Positions 47,683-56,135 of a stretch of 64,000 bases of DNA are shown piece by piece. Position 1 is the stretch's first letter; each line of letters opens with the position of its first letter. Made by a program: the position numbers and the translations under genes. The stretch is from GCA-2746795 sp963747345 (GTDB lineage Bacteria > Chloroflexota > Anaerolineae > Promineifilales > Promineifilaceae): assembly GCA_963747345.1 (NCBI GenBank), contig CAVVFA010000020.1, positions 62,001-126,000 on the forward strand. The letters are read 5' to 3'. Under the pieces are notes generated by a model. The model did no database searches, had not been told where the DNA came from, and saw only the letters and a program-made list of their open reading frames with translations.

Positions 47683-48843
47683 TTAATTAAGGGGGATTCG
47701 TGCTTCCAGGCATGTGCCTGTTTCAGGCTGACTCTCCACCGTAAAACTCCCCCCTAATAATTTTACTCGTTCATTCATACCGATGAGGCCATAACGGCCG
47801 TTTGGCACCGCATCTGTCTCAAACCCCAGCCCATCATCAGCCACCATAAGTTTAACGAATTCTGGCGTGACGACCAAAGTTAGGGTTGCTTTTGTGGCTT
47901 GAGCGTGGCGGCGAATATTGGTAAACGCTTCCTGGGCGATGCGGTAAAGGCCAATTTCAATGCGCGGCGGTAACGGCTGCCCGCTGCCAGTAATGGAAAC
48001 GTCGATATCAACGGCTTCCGGGAATGCCTTAGCCAACGCCGTGAGCGCCTCTGCCAAAGTACGCCCTTCCAGCGGTGCAGCCCGCAAATCCAAAACGGAG
48101 CGCCGCGCTTCGTCCAGATTAGCACGGGTGAGTGCCAGCGCCTGTTGCACCGCTTTGTGCGCTTTTTCTGGATTGGCTCCCGTTTCTAACAGGATGTCGG
48201 CGGATTCTAGTTGGAGGGAAACGGCCGTTAAGCCTTGAGCCAACGTATCATGAATTTCCCGTGCCAAGCGGTTTCGCTCACGGACAGCGCCAAGCTGCAT
48301 ACTTTGCTCGTAAAGCCGCGCTCGTTCCACCGCAATGCCGAGCAAATCGCCAACGGTATAGAGCAGTTTCAAATCGGCATCAGACAAACCACGCCAATCC
48401 TGGCTGGCAACGTTGAGCACGCCCAATTTTTTGCCATGTGCATACAGCGGAATCGAAGCATGATAAGTCAAGCCATCCGTGCCAGCCAACAGCCCGTGCA
48501 GACGGCTGCACTCCACCACATTAACATTCGCTGCGCCTTCCAAGTCTCCTTCGCGGAAGGTGCGCAAACAGTAGCAGTCCCCTTCCATCCAAGCCGGATT
48601 TTGAGCCAGCGCCGGTGGCAGATTGAGCGTCGCCGCCAAATAAGAGGTCTCGCCATCCTCCTGGAGCAGCCAGACCCAGCCCGTTTGTAAATTCAACAGG
48701 TCAGCCACCTGCGCCAATGTCGTTTGCACCGCCTGGTTTAAATCCAGCGATTGATTAAGACCTTGGGCAATCTGGTTGAGAATAGATAGTTCCCGGTTCC
48801 GGCGTTCAAGCTTTTTGGCATTCGTTTCGTTGGTCATAGTCAT
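47683..48843 (-). CDS. GAF-domain sensor histidine kinase (HisKA_3 type)
   Basis: A soluble kinase of about 386 residues: N-terminal coil, GAF domain (residues 25-175, with CYCLRTF and the SIPLYAHGKKLGVLNVAS strand), the HisKA_3 phospho-acceptor in REIHDTLAQGL, and the ATPase with EAFTNIRRHAQA and VADDGLGF, GLIGMNERVKLLGG. This type pairs with NarL-like regulators, here encoded downstream. The GAF Cys residues could bind a ligand or cluster. ATG 48843 or 48837 could start. Confidence 0.9.
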   Translation of the reverse strand: MTMTNETNAKKLERRNRELSILNQIAQGLNQSLDLNQAVQTTLAQVADLLNLQTGWVWLLQEDGETSYLAATLNLPPALAQNPAWMEGDCYCLRTFREGDLEGAANVNVVECSRLHGLLAGTDGLTYHASIPLYAHGKKLGVLNVASQDWRGLSDADLKLLYTVGDLLGIAVERARLYEQSMQLGAVRERNRLAREIHDTLAQGLTAVSLQLESADILLETGANPEKAHKAVQQALALTRANLDEARRSVLDLRAAPLEGRTLAEALTALAKAFPEAVDIDVSITGSGQPLPPRIEIGLYRIAQEAFTNIRRHAQATKATLTLVVTPEFVKLMVADDGLGFETDAVPNGRYGLIGMNERVKLLGGSFTVESQPETGTCLEARIPLN

Positions 48844-48941
48844 CAGTTCCAATCGTAAATCGCAAATCAACAATCGTCAATCATAACTCCTTCCTGAGTT
48901 TGCTTGTCAGCACTCCTTCCCGCTTATAAAATCACTCACTT

Positions 48942-49719
48942 ATGCTACTAGCAATTGATATTGGCAATACGAATATACACCTTGGGCTGTGGAACGGCCG
49001 TTCCTGGCAGCATCAATGGCGTCTCCACACCACCGCAGAGCAAACATCCGATGAATTCGGCGTAACGCTGATGGCCTTGCTGCGCGAGTTCGACGTGGAA
49101 AACCTCGTGCGCGAGGTGGCCTTGTGCAGTGTTGTGCCTTGGCTGACCAAAACCTTCAAGCGAGTGAGCCGTCAATATTTAGGCGTTGAAGCAATGCAGC
49201 TCACCTACCAGTCAAATACAGGTATCCAGCTTGGGCAAGATATTCCAGCAGAAGTTGGCGCAGACCGGATTGCCAATGCGGTGGCTGCCTATCACCTATT
49301 TCCCGGTGCTACTATCGTCGTCGATATGGGTACGGCCACCAAATTTGAAGTCGTGACGGGGGCGGGTGAGTTTTTAGGCGGTGTCATTGCGCCCGGACTG
49401 CGCTTGTCGGCTGATGCCTTGGCTGGAGCGCGCCGCCCAGTTGCGCAGTGTGCCGTTAGAAGCCCCGCCAAACATAATTGGGCGCAATACGATCCATGCC
49501 GTGCAATCCGGTCTGATTTTGGCCTATGCCTGCATGATAGACGGGGTTGTGGGGCGTTTGCGCGATGAACTGCCGGAACAAGCGCTGCAAGTTATTGGAA
49601 CCGGTGGCAATATTCACCTTGTAGCAGAACATACCCGCGTGATAGATCACATCGATCCTTGTCTTACTTTGACAGGGTTACGCATTGTGAATGAACGGAT
49701 GAGTGGAGAAAGTGTATGA
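48942..49719 (+). CDS. coaX: Type III pantothenate kinase (frameshifted)
   Basis: First step of coenzyme A synthesis: pantothenate to 4'-phosphopantothenate. Seen: MLLAIDIGNTNIHLG (phosphate loop), EVGADRIANAVAAY, VVDMGTATKFEVV and FLGGVIAPGLRLSADAL; after a frame change near 49430 the protein continues AAQLRSVPLEAPPNIIGRNT and VIGTGGNIHLVAEHT. Joined length about 258 residues is normal. The indel sits in a GC-rich stretch of an essential-type gene, so assembly error is likely. The stop overlaps the next ATG. Confidence 0.92.
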
Positions 49720-51377
49720 GTTGTTGTCAAGGGTCTAATCACCCGTCAGAAAGTTCCGCGCATAAAGATACAGAGATACCAGGGTGGCGGAAACATTTGA
49801 AACGTTTTGTCTATTATGGGCCAATCCCGTTTAGATCGGTTTGTTTTTGGGTGGCGTTGATTGTTTTGGTGCTGATTGCCACGTCCTGCCAGGTTTTGCC
49901 GGAGCCACCCCGACTAGCAACGGCGACGGCGCAAGCGGCGCTGCCTCCCTCCCCCTCCCCGGAACCGATGATTATGCCTCTTGATGGCGAAACGGCTGCT
50001 TCGACAAGCTCCGCATCCTCTTCCCCCAACGGGCAACCCAATCCCTCGCTCACCCTCTGGGTAAACGAGAAATCGCCCGCCCACCAAGAAGCGGTTAACA
50101 GCATCATCAATGAGTTTATGGCGACGCATGATGTGAATGTGGAAGTGATGTTCATTGCGCCCAGTATTCTGCCAACGTTAGTGGAAACGGCCGTTACCAA
50201 TGGCGACCTGCCCGACATCATCATCCACCCCATCGAATACACCATCGGCTGGGCAGAACAGGGGATTTTGAACGCGGAGGCAGCGGAAACGGCCGTTACC
50301 AATCTGGGCACAGACACATTCAATCAAGCGGCACTCGATTTGGTCTCGGTAAACGGTCAGCCCGCCGCCATACCCAGCGATGGCTACCAACAAATCCTCC
50401 TTTATCGCACCGATTGGTTCGCCGAACGCAATCTGAAAACCCCAGACAATTACGCCGCGATGTTAGCCGCCGCCGAAGCGATTTATGATCCTGAAAACTT
50501 ACGTTCTGGTTTCGTTATTCCCACAGAATCCAACTTACGCAGCACCCATAAAGCGTTTGAGCATTTGGCAGCGGCCAACGGCTGCCAGCTCATCAACGAA
50601 GCCGGTGAAGTGCTATTAACAGACCCTGCCTGTAACGAGGCCATCACCTTCTATTTCGACATCGTTCACCAATTCAGCCCCATCGGCGTGCAAACGGAAA
50701 CAAGCACCCGCAATGCTTATCTGGAAGGGCGCACCGGCATGATCATCACCCCGCCCACTATCTTGCCTCAACTGGCTGGTCTCGATGCGAACATGATGCC
50801 AACCTGCCCAGACTGTAACAGAAATATTAAGCATTTAGCGGAAAATAGTGGTATCATCACAATCCTAAATGGTCGTGGGGCAACATCTGCAACCTTTGGT
50901 GAAATGTCCAATCTGGGTATAACCAATGAAGCTGATCCGGAAACGGCCGTTACCTTTGCCGAGTATTGGTTCAATGAAGGATACGACACTTGGCTGGCTG
51001 TCGAATCAGAGCGAAAAGTGCCTCTACGACAAGGCACCCGTACCAATCCGACCCAACATATAGATAAGTGGGGGCTGGAGCCATTAGCCGGGAGTGACCA
51101 AAGTCTAACTGACTTGTATGGCGAAGAAGTTGTCGCCCAGCTTCGTGACGGGGTTGCCGCATCAAACCGTTGGGGCATACCCCAAGGACAAGGCAGCTTA
51201 ATCACAGACTTATATCGAGATTTAGCCTTGTCAGTTATATTGCAAGAAATGTTAAGCGGTTATTTCGGTACAGATCAAACCATTTATCAAGCTTATCAAC
51301 GAGTATTAGAATTTATTCCAAATTACGCATTTGAAGTGGTGTTAGAACCAACACCCACCCCGGAACCAGAAGAATAA
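49716..51377 (+). CDS. Extracellular solute-binding lipoprotein (ABC-type family 1)
   Basis: 553 residues. A long N-terminal polar stretch precedes a hydrophobic helix ending in lipobox LIATSC (Cys58). After a Pro/Ser linker comes a family 1 solute-binding fold: LTLWVNEKSPAHQEAVNSII, LPDIIIHPIEYTIGWAEQG, QILLYRTDWFAERNLKTPD, GRTGMIITPP. It ends in a Thr/Pro/Glu tail. It probably binds a sugar, but no permease genes adjoin. ATG overlaps the coaX stop. Three AACGGCCGTT copies in the gene are read as TAV. Confidence 0.85.
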   Translation: MSCCQGSNHPSESSAHKDTEIPGWRKHLKRFVYYGPIPFRSVCFWVALIVLVLIATSCQVLPEPPRLATATAQAALPPSPSPEPMIMPLDGETAASTSSASSSPNGQPNPSLTLWVNEKSPAHQEAVNSIINEFMATHDVNVEVMFIAPSILPTLVETAVTNGDLPDIIIHPIEYTIGWAEQGILNAEAAETAVTNLGTDTFNQAALDLVSVNGQPAAIPSDGYQQILLYRTDWFAERNLKTPDNYAAMLAAAEAIYDPENLRSGFVIPTESNLRSTHKAFEHLAAANGCQLINEAGEVLLTDPACNEAITFYFDIVHQFSPIGVQTETSTRNAYLEGRTGMIITPPTILPQLAGLDANMMPTCPDCNRNIKHLAENSGIITILNGRGATSATFGEMSNLGITNEADPETAVTFAEYWFNEGYDTWLAVESERKVPLRQGTRTNPTQHIDKWGLEPLAGSDQSLTDLYGEEVVAQLRDGVAASNRWGIPQGQGSLITDLYRDLALSVILQEMLSGYFGTDQTIYQAYQRVLEFIPNYAFEVVLEPTPTPEPEE

Positions 51378-51385
51378 GGTTGTTT

Positions 51386-51457
51386 CCAAAAATAATTGCC
51401 CAAACAACCGCGAGCCAATTCCATGCGTTCAATTGATATTGGGATGATTATTTTTGG
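51386..51457 (+). terminator. Long imperfect hairpin after the solute-binding gene
   Basis: CCAAAAATAAT (51386-51396) pairs with ATTATTTTTGG (51447-51457), with further pairing of CCCAA/TTGGG inside. It could end the coaX transcript. Confidence 0.5.
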
Positions 51458-51484
51458 GAATTGGCCTAGACAGAAGGGAAGTCC

Positions 51485-52492
51485 ATGAGTACAAGAGAAA
51501 CATACGTAGAAGAAAATTTCGGCATCCTGACCGATGATGATCTTTATCTCGATGCCGTTCTTATCAAACCAATCAACCTCCAGGATGAAAAACTTAAAGT
51601 GCTCCGAGTATGGGTACCCAAATACCCCCTGACAAAATCCAGCGTCATCACCTGCGCGCGCCAGGAAGTGAAATCCTATGGCGCAGATGGTCGCATCGCT
51701 CACCTCGTTTTTGATTTACGCGGTACAGGTGACAGCGATGGCAATTTATCTGTCATGAATTTCAAGATGGATTTATTGGCGATTACTGAATGGGCCAAGG
51801 AACGATTTGGCAGCAAAGTGAATTTTGGCTTTCTCGGCACGCCCACATTGAAAGTGGGTCGCGTCAACATGTGGCCGCTCCGTCCTGGCGCTGTGATGGA
51901 AACCTATTACTTCCCCGCCACAGGCAAAGATGTCATTGCCCCCACTATTATTTATCTATCGTCCTATGGTCACTTTGGCCGTTCAGATGAAAAGATATGT
52001 TATACCCTGTCTCAAGCTGGCTACGCCGTCTACGGGATGGATCCGCTTCGTTATTTGCTTCATGCCAGCGCCAAAGAACCAGTTTCTCCTGAAATGTTGT
52101 ATGAGGATTTCAACATCCTCCTCCACATGCTGCCCAAAGAACCCATCGTCATAGGCAATCCCCTCGCCTCCGGTTTGGCTATGGTTTGGGGGGCTGGCGT
52201 GCCAAGGATCGAAGGGGTTGTGGCGATTGGCCGTGCGCAATCAGGGTTACAACCTTCGCATATTTTTAACAATGCCAACCCGTACACGTTCCTGCTCTCC
52301 CGTAAGGTCGCGGAAATTGCGCCACGGCCGTTATCCCTCATCCGCCTCGAAGATCACCCCATGGGTGGTCAAGACGAGACCCTATCTGTCTTGTTTAAAA
52401 GCAGTGGAGAGCCTCATCGGTATGAAACGGCCGTTTCCCTCACCCCCCAACTCCTCATCGAGCACATCAAATGGATTGAGTTTAACCAGTAA
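51485..52492 (+). CDS. Tandem alpha/beta-hydrolase-like protein lacking the catalytic serine
   Basis: 335 residues appearing to hold two half-sized alpha/beta hydrolase-like units. The first has FDLRGTGDSDG, a typical strand-turn motif, but the nucleophile elbow reads GFLGTPT. The second has the strand IIYLSSYGHFG and an elbow-like VIGNPLASGLA in which Pro occupies the Ser position of GxSxG. Both would be inactive as hydrolases, so a binding or acyl-transfer role of X-Pro-peptidase/acyltransferase relatives may be more likely. It has a clear start at 51485 with AGAAGGGAAG upstream. Confidence 0.6.
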   Translation: MSTRETYVEENFGILTDDDLYLDAVLIKPINLQDEKLKVLRVWVPKYPLTKSSVITCARQEVKSYGADGRIAHLVFDLRGTGDSDGNLSVMNFKMDLLAITEWAKERFGSKVNFGFLGTPTLKVGRVNMWPLRPGAVMETYYFPATGKDVIAPTIIYLSSYGHFGRSDEKICYTLSQAGYAVYGMDPLRYLLHASAKEPVSPEMLYEDFNILLHMLPKEPIVIGNPLASGLAMVWGAGVPRIEGVVAIGRAQSGLQPSHIFNNANPYTFLLSRKVAEIAPRPLSLIRLEDHPMGGQDETLSVLFKSSGEPHRYETAVSLTPQLLIEHIKWIEFNQ

Positions 52493-52661
52493 TCAAATCC
52501 CTCGTTCCACGCCCGCGTGGAATGCCCCCTTTCGACGCTCCACGTCGAGTGAACCCAAAACATATGGAAAAACAAAGAGGAAGTGACCGGCTTCCTCCCA
52601 AAATTAGCAATCCCCTTGTTTCCCTTGACGAAACCCACACAAATTTCATAAAATAGAACAT

Positions 52662-52907
52662 ATGAGCGATAAATGGATTCGAGCAAGTGAAATCAGCAAC
52701 TACGTCTACTGCCGCCGCGCCTGGTGGATGCAGCGAACACAAGGCTACCACTCCCAAAACATCCGCGAACTAAAAATCGGCAGCCAATACCATCAAAAAC
52801 ATGGCCGCACCTGGCTGCGTTCCCTCTGGGGGCAGCGCTTGGCCTATATTCTGCTTTTTGCATTCGTGGCCTTCGTCACCTTCCAGTTTTTAATGAGCAC
52901 CCAGTAA
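52662..52907 (+). CDS. N-terminal half of a Cas4-like nuclease, membrane-anchored at its C terminus
   Basis: 81 residues. It opens like Cas4/RecB-type nucleases: IRASEISNYVYCRRAWW (Cys17 in the place of the first Fe-S Cys) and GSQYHQKHGR with the conserved His. Instead of running into the nuclease core it ends in a membrane helix (LAYILLFAFVAFVTFQFL). The missing core lies in the next gene. It is preceded by an inverted repeat of CACGTCGAG-type words at about 52501-52550. Confidence 0.7.
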   Translation: MSDKWIRASEISNYVYCRRAWWMQRTQGYHSQNIRELKIGSQYHQKHGRTWLRSLWGQRLAYILLFAFVAFVTFQFLMSTQ

Positions 52908-52986
52908 CGAGTGAATGGTTTTTTGATAACAATGTTAGACAAATCATTAAATCCATAATCGCAAATCTGAAATCGTAAATCTTGCA

Positions 52987-53514
52987 ATGGAACTAACAGG
53001 AATCATTCTCGCGGCCGTACTACTTTTACTAACCATCGGCGTCTGGCTGTGGTCACGTGAGCAGCGCGAGAAAACCGGCTTGCCCGAAGGCGAGGTCATC
53101 TATACCGATACCAACACCTGGTTTCAAAACCGGGATTCTTTAGTCTCGCGTTCCTTAAATCTCGTGGGCAAACCTGATTATCTTATTCAAGAAGATGATG
53201 GCGCCATCGTGCCTGTTGAAATCAAATCAGGCAACGCCCCAAATGAACCCCATGAAGGACATGTATTACAATTGGCAGCCTATTGTGTATTAGTCATGGA
53301 GAATTATCAGGTGCGCCCCCACTACGGCATCATCCAATACAAAGACACCGCTTTTGCCGTAGACTTTACGCCCGATTTAGAGGAAGACCTATACGACTTA
53401 TTAGCCGAAATGCGCGAAACAATGATTATGCCAAACGCCGATAGAGACCATAATGACTGGCAGCGCTGTCGTCACTGCGGCTTGCGCTCAGATTGCGCCC
53501 AGCGTCTAGGTTAA
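52987..53514 (+). CDS. C-terminal half of a Cas4-like PD-(D/E)XK nuclease, membrane-anchored at its N terminus
   Basis: 175 residues. A membrane helix (residues 4-22) leads to the nuclease core: Asp64 in GKPDYL, Glu78 and Lys80 in VEIKSG, QxxxY at 95-99 (QLAAY), and three Cys at 161, 164 and 170 (CRHCGLRSDC) that with Cys17 of the upstream protein would complete a four-Cys Fe-S site. The two proteins therefore look like the halves of one Cas4-type 5'-3' exonuclease, both tied to the membrane. No cas genes or CRISPR array are seen nearby. Confidence 0.75.
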   Translation: MELTGIILAAVLLLLTIGVWLWSREQREKTGLPEGEVIYTDTNTWFQNRDSLVSRSLNLVGKPDYLIQEDDGAIVPVEIKSGNAPNEPHEGHVLQLAAYCVLVMENYQVRPHYGIIQYKDTAFAVDFTPDLEEDLYDLLAEMRETMIMPNADRDHNDWQRCRHCGLRSDCAQRLG

Positions 53515-53585
53515 AGTGAACAGGAGCGCCCATTGAACTTGCCACTCTGCAACATTGCCCCCTTGCCACCTCTTCACAACACAAC

Positions 53586-54209
53586 TCAGAACATATCCGA
53601 CACTTTCAAAACCACTATCTTACGCAACGCTTCTTGAATCACATCGACAGGGCGATCCGCATCCACCACCGCCCACCGTTCTGGTTCCGCTTCCACTAAA
53701 GTATGATAGCCACTACGTACCTTTTGGTGGAATGATACCGCTTCTAAATCCAGACGATTCATTTCATCCCCATTCCCTTGCCGCCGAGCTAACCCCCTTT
53801 CGACATCAATATCTAGTAAAATCGTTAAATGGGGCTTCAACCCACCCGTCGCAAAGTGTGTGAGCATGTGGAGTTCCTGCAAATCCAGCCCCCGCCCATA
53901 CCCCTGGTAAGCAATCGTGCTGTCTGCATACCGATCACAGAGAATGATTTTGCCGTCATCGAGGGCTGGCTGGACTAATTCACGCACCAACTGCGCACGA
54001 GAAGCAGAATAGAGCAGGAGTTCAGTCACAGATTGCATCTCCTCATTATTCACATCATGCAGTACAGCTCGAATCTGATCGCCAATAGACGTACCGCCTG
54101 GCTCCCGTGTCTGCACCACATCATACCCTTGCTCCCGCAAATACTCCGCCAACAATACAATCTGGCTCGTCTTTCCACTCCCTTCCGGCCCTTCAAACGT
54201 AATAAACAT
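53586..54209 (-). CDS. tmk: Thymidylate kinase
   Basis: 207 residues, intact. P-loop EGPEGSGKTS at residues 6-15, TREPGGT, DRYADSTIAYQG (dTMP-binding and LID-adjacent) and LLDIDVERGLARR. It phosphorylates dTMP to dTDP. A copy of the 115-bp element ends 13 bases upstream of the ATG. Confidence 0.95.
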   Translation of the reverse strand: MFITFEGPEGSGKTSQIVLLAEYLREQGYDVVQTREPGGTSIGDQIRAVLHDVNNEEMQSVTELLLYSASRAQLVRELVQPALDDGKIILCDRYADSTIAYQGYGRGLDLQELHMLTHFATGGLKPHLTILLDIDVERGLARRQGNGDEMNRLDLEAVSFHQKVRSGYHTLVEAEPERWAVVDADRPVDVIQEALRKIVVLKVSDMF

Positions 54210-54222
54210 TCCCTCAATCCCT

Positions 54223-54337
54223 TTAGGTAAACCACAAAAAGTTCTTTGATTAAAAATAGCGCTGTTTTGTGGTTTCCTTTAAGGAAAAGCGGGTTTTGCG
54301 CAATTCTAATTCCAAAAACTTTCCCGCTTTTACCTAA
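54223..54337 (+). repeat. 115-bp TTAGGTAAA element, copy H
   Basis: Complete forward copy with a diverged middle (TTTGATTAAAAATAGCGC replaces the usual TTAAAATTACC segment). It forms the leader of tmk. Confidence 0.85.
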
Positions 54338-54349
54338 AACTCAAAACAA

Positions 54350-54415
54350 GGTAACAAAAAAACAAAGGGACGAAGGTTTTTCTTTGTTTCTTCGTCCCTT
54401 TGTTTCTTTGTAATA
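54350..54415. repeat. Low-complexity inverted repeat (AAACAAAG words)
   Basis: AACAAAGGGACGAAG pairs with CTTCGTCCCTTTGTT across a short loop. It lies downstream of the R3H ATPase gene. Confidence 0.75.
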
Positions 54416-54425
54416 AATTTCTGAA

Positions 54426-56135
54426 CTAATTTCGACGTTCGCTAAAAATACGCACGAACCGATTCGGCTCTTTCCCATAACTATGAGAAACAAGATCCGC
54501 CTGCCGTGCCATTTGGTGTTGATACCGGCGAATCGAAGAATTGACTGGTCGCAAATCCACAGAAGGTTCTCCCGCCTGAATCAATTGAATGGCACGATCC
54601 GCCTCGGCCACCGCCATATCAAACGGATCAGCAAGCGATGTTTCCACAATCTCCATATTCAATGCCTGTGCCAGGAAACCCTCCATCTGCACGACTGTGT
54701 TGGCTCGCAGCACATATACTGGGATACGGCTTTGTTCCGCATTTTTAATAAGCCGGCGCTGTTTGCGATAGTAGCTTTTCAATGTCAACAGCACATCCGC
54801 ATCTTCCATATTATCGACAATATTGATTTGTGCCTTGATCTGCTTCGCCGCCTGCATCAGTCGGTTACGCGCCACGCCATAGACAAACACATCCAGCGTC
54901 TGCGCTTCCTTCACATTTTGTTGTTTTTCTTCACGGGCAGACATGTCTAAACGAACACGGCCGTTTTCCCCATTAGCAGGTCTTGGCGGCGGAGTCGTTT
55001 CCATCCCACGTCGATTACTACCACGCACACTGCGCGATTCTCGTGGCGCACGCACATCCCCATCAGACCGTGTTTCACGTCGTCCCGTCACTGCGGAAGA
55101 AGTCACCAACATCGTCTGGGTTTCATGTCGAATCTCGCCATCTTCATCACGAGAGCGCACATCCACGTCAAACGGTTCACCGCGCAGCATCGCATCCACA
55201 GAAGTTGTCACATCACGATGTACCAGCACCTCATGCCGCGTTTGAATCTCGATCAACACATCAAACGTCGGAGGCGCGCGCCGTTCCAACACCGTCTTCT
55301 GCGTGCCGCGCCGCCGCGCTTCTTCATCCGACAGCGTCACACTTTCAATGCCCCCCACCAAGTCAGACAACGTGGGATTAAGGAGCAGATTCTCCATCGT
55401 ATGCCCGTGCGCCGTGCCAATCAACTGCACACCACGCTCGTTAATCGTCCGCGCCGCTTCCGTTTCTCGTTCACGGCCGATCTCATCAATCACAATCACT
55501 TCAGGATTATGGTTCTCGACGGCTTCAATCATCGTTTCATGCTGATGGGAAGGTCGCGGCACCTGCATCCGGCGTGCACGTCCCACGGCTGGATGCGGAA
55601 TATCACCGTCGCCGCCAATCTCATTAGAGGTATCGACAATCACTACCCGCTTGTTTTCAGCCAAAACCCGCGCCATTTCGCGCAGCATCGTCGTCTTGCC
55701 CACACCGGGCCGACCAAGCAGCAGCACGCCTTGCCCTTCTTCCAGGATGTCGGCAATAATGTCGATGGTGCCATACACGGCTCGTCCCACACGACAGGTT
55801 AGACCCACCACCTGCCCGCGTCGGTTACGAATGCCGGAAATACGGTGCAACGTCCGGGCAATGCCCGTCCGGTTATCATCATCAAAATTGCCGATACTGG
55901 AAACCACGCCATCAATCTCTATTTGCGTAATCTCGTGAGAGTTTAAGACATACTCGCCATCCACGTAACGCGCCGAGGGCACGCGCCCCAAGTCCATCAC
56001 AATTTCTAGCAGTTCATCAACTCGGCCAATTTCTTCAATTTCTTGACGTACCCGTACAGGTAAAATCGAAAAAAGCGCCTCTAAATCTTCTTGCGCTTGT
56101 GTTTCAGGAAGTTGTTTTTCAGGTTGTTGTGTCAT
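54426..56135 (-). CDS. Ycf45/SpoIIIAA-like AAA ATPase with C-terminal R3H domain
   Basis: 569 residues, intact. Walker A in LLLGRPGVGKTTM, Walker B VIVIDEIG, the DTSNEIGGDGDIPHPAVG segment and the GTAHGHTMENL motif match Ycf45/SpoIIIAA-type ATPases. After a charged linker (residues 330-420) and a second alpha/beta region, the C terminus holds an R3H motif (RRYQH with SYGKEPNRFVRIF) that binds single-stranded nucleic acid. Role in cells is not established for this type. The ATG lies within the 3' end of a GNAT gene. Confidence 0.88.
   Translation of the reverse strand: MTQQPEKQLPETQAQEDLEALFSILPVRVRQEIEEIGRVDELLEIVMDLGRVPSARYVDGEYVLNSHEITQIEIDGVVSSIGNFDDDNRTGIARTLHRISGIRNRRGQVVGLTCRVGRAVYGTIDIIADILEEGQGVLLLGRPGVGKTTMLREMARVLAENKRVVIVDTSNEIGGDGDIPHPAVGRARRMQVPRPSHQHETMIEAVENHNPEVIVIDEIGRERETEAARTINERGVQLIGTAHGHTMENLLLNPTLSDLVGGIESVTLSDEEARRRGTQKTVLERRAPPTFDVLIEIQTRHEVLVHRDVTTSVDAMLRGEPFDVDVRSRDEDGEIRHETQTMLVTSSAVTGRRETRSDGDVRAPRESRSVRGSNRRGMETTPPPRPANGENGRVRLDMSAREEKQQNVKEAQTLDVFVYGVARNRLMQAAKQIKAQINIVDNMEDADVLLTLKSYYRKQRRLIKNAEQSRIPVYVLRANTVVQMEGFLAQALNMEIVETSLADPFDMAVAEADRAIQLIQAGEPSVDLRPVNSSIRRYQHQMARQADLVSHSYGKEPNRFVRIFSERRN

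Noticed and set aside
52662..53514. A CRISPR-Cas locus
   Set aside because: Only Cas4-like nuclease halves are present; no direct-repeat array, cas1, cas2 or effector gene is seen in the window.
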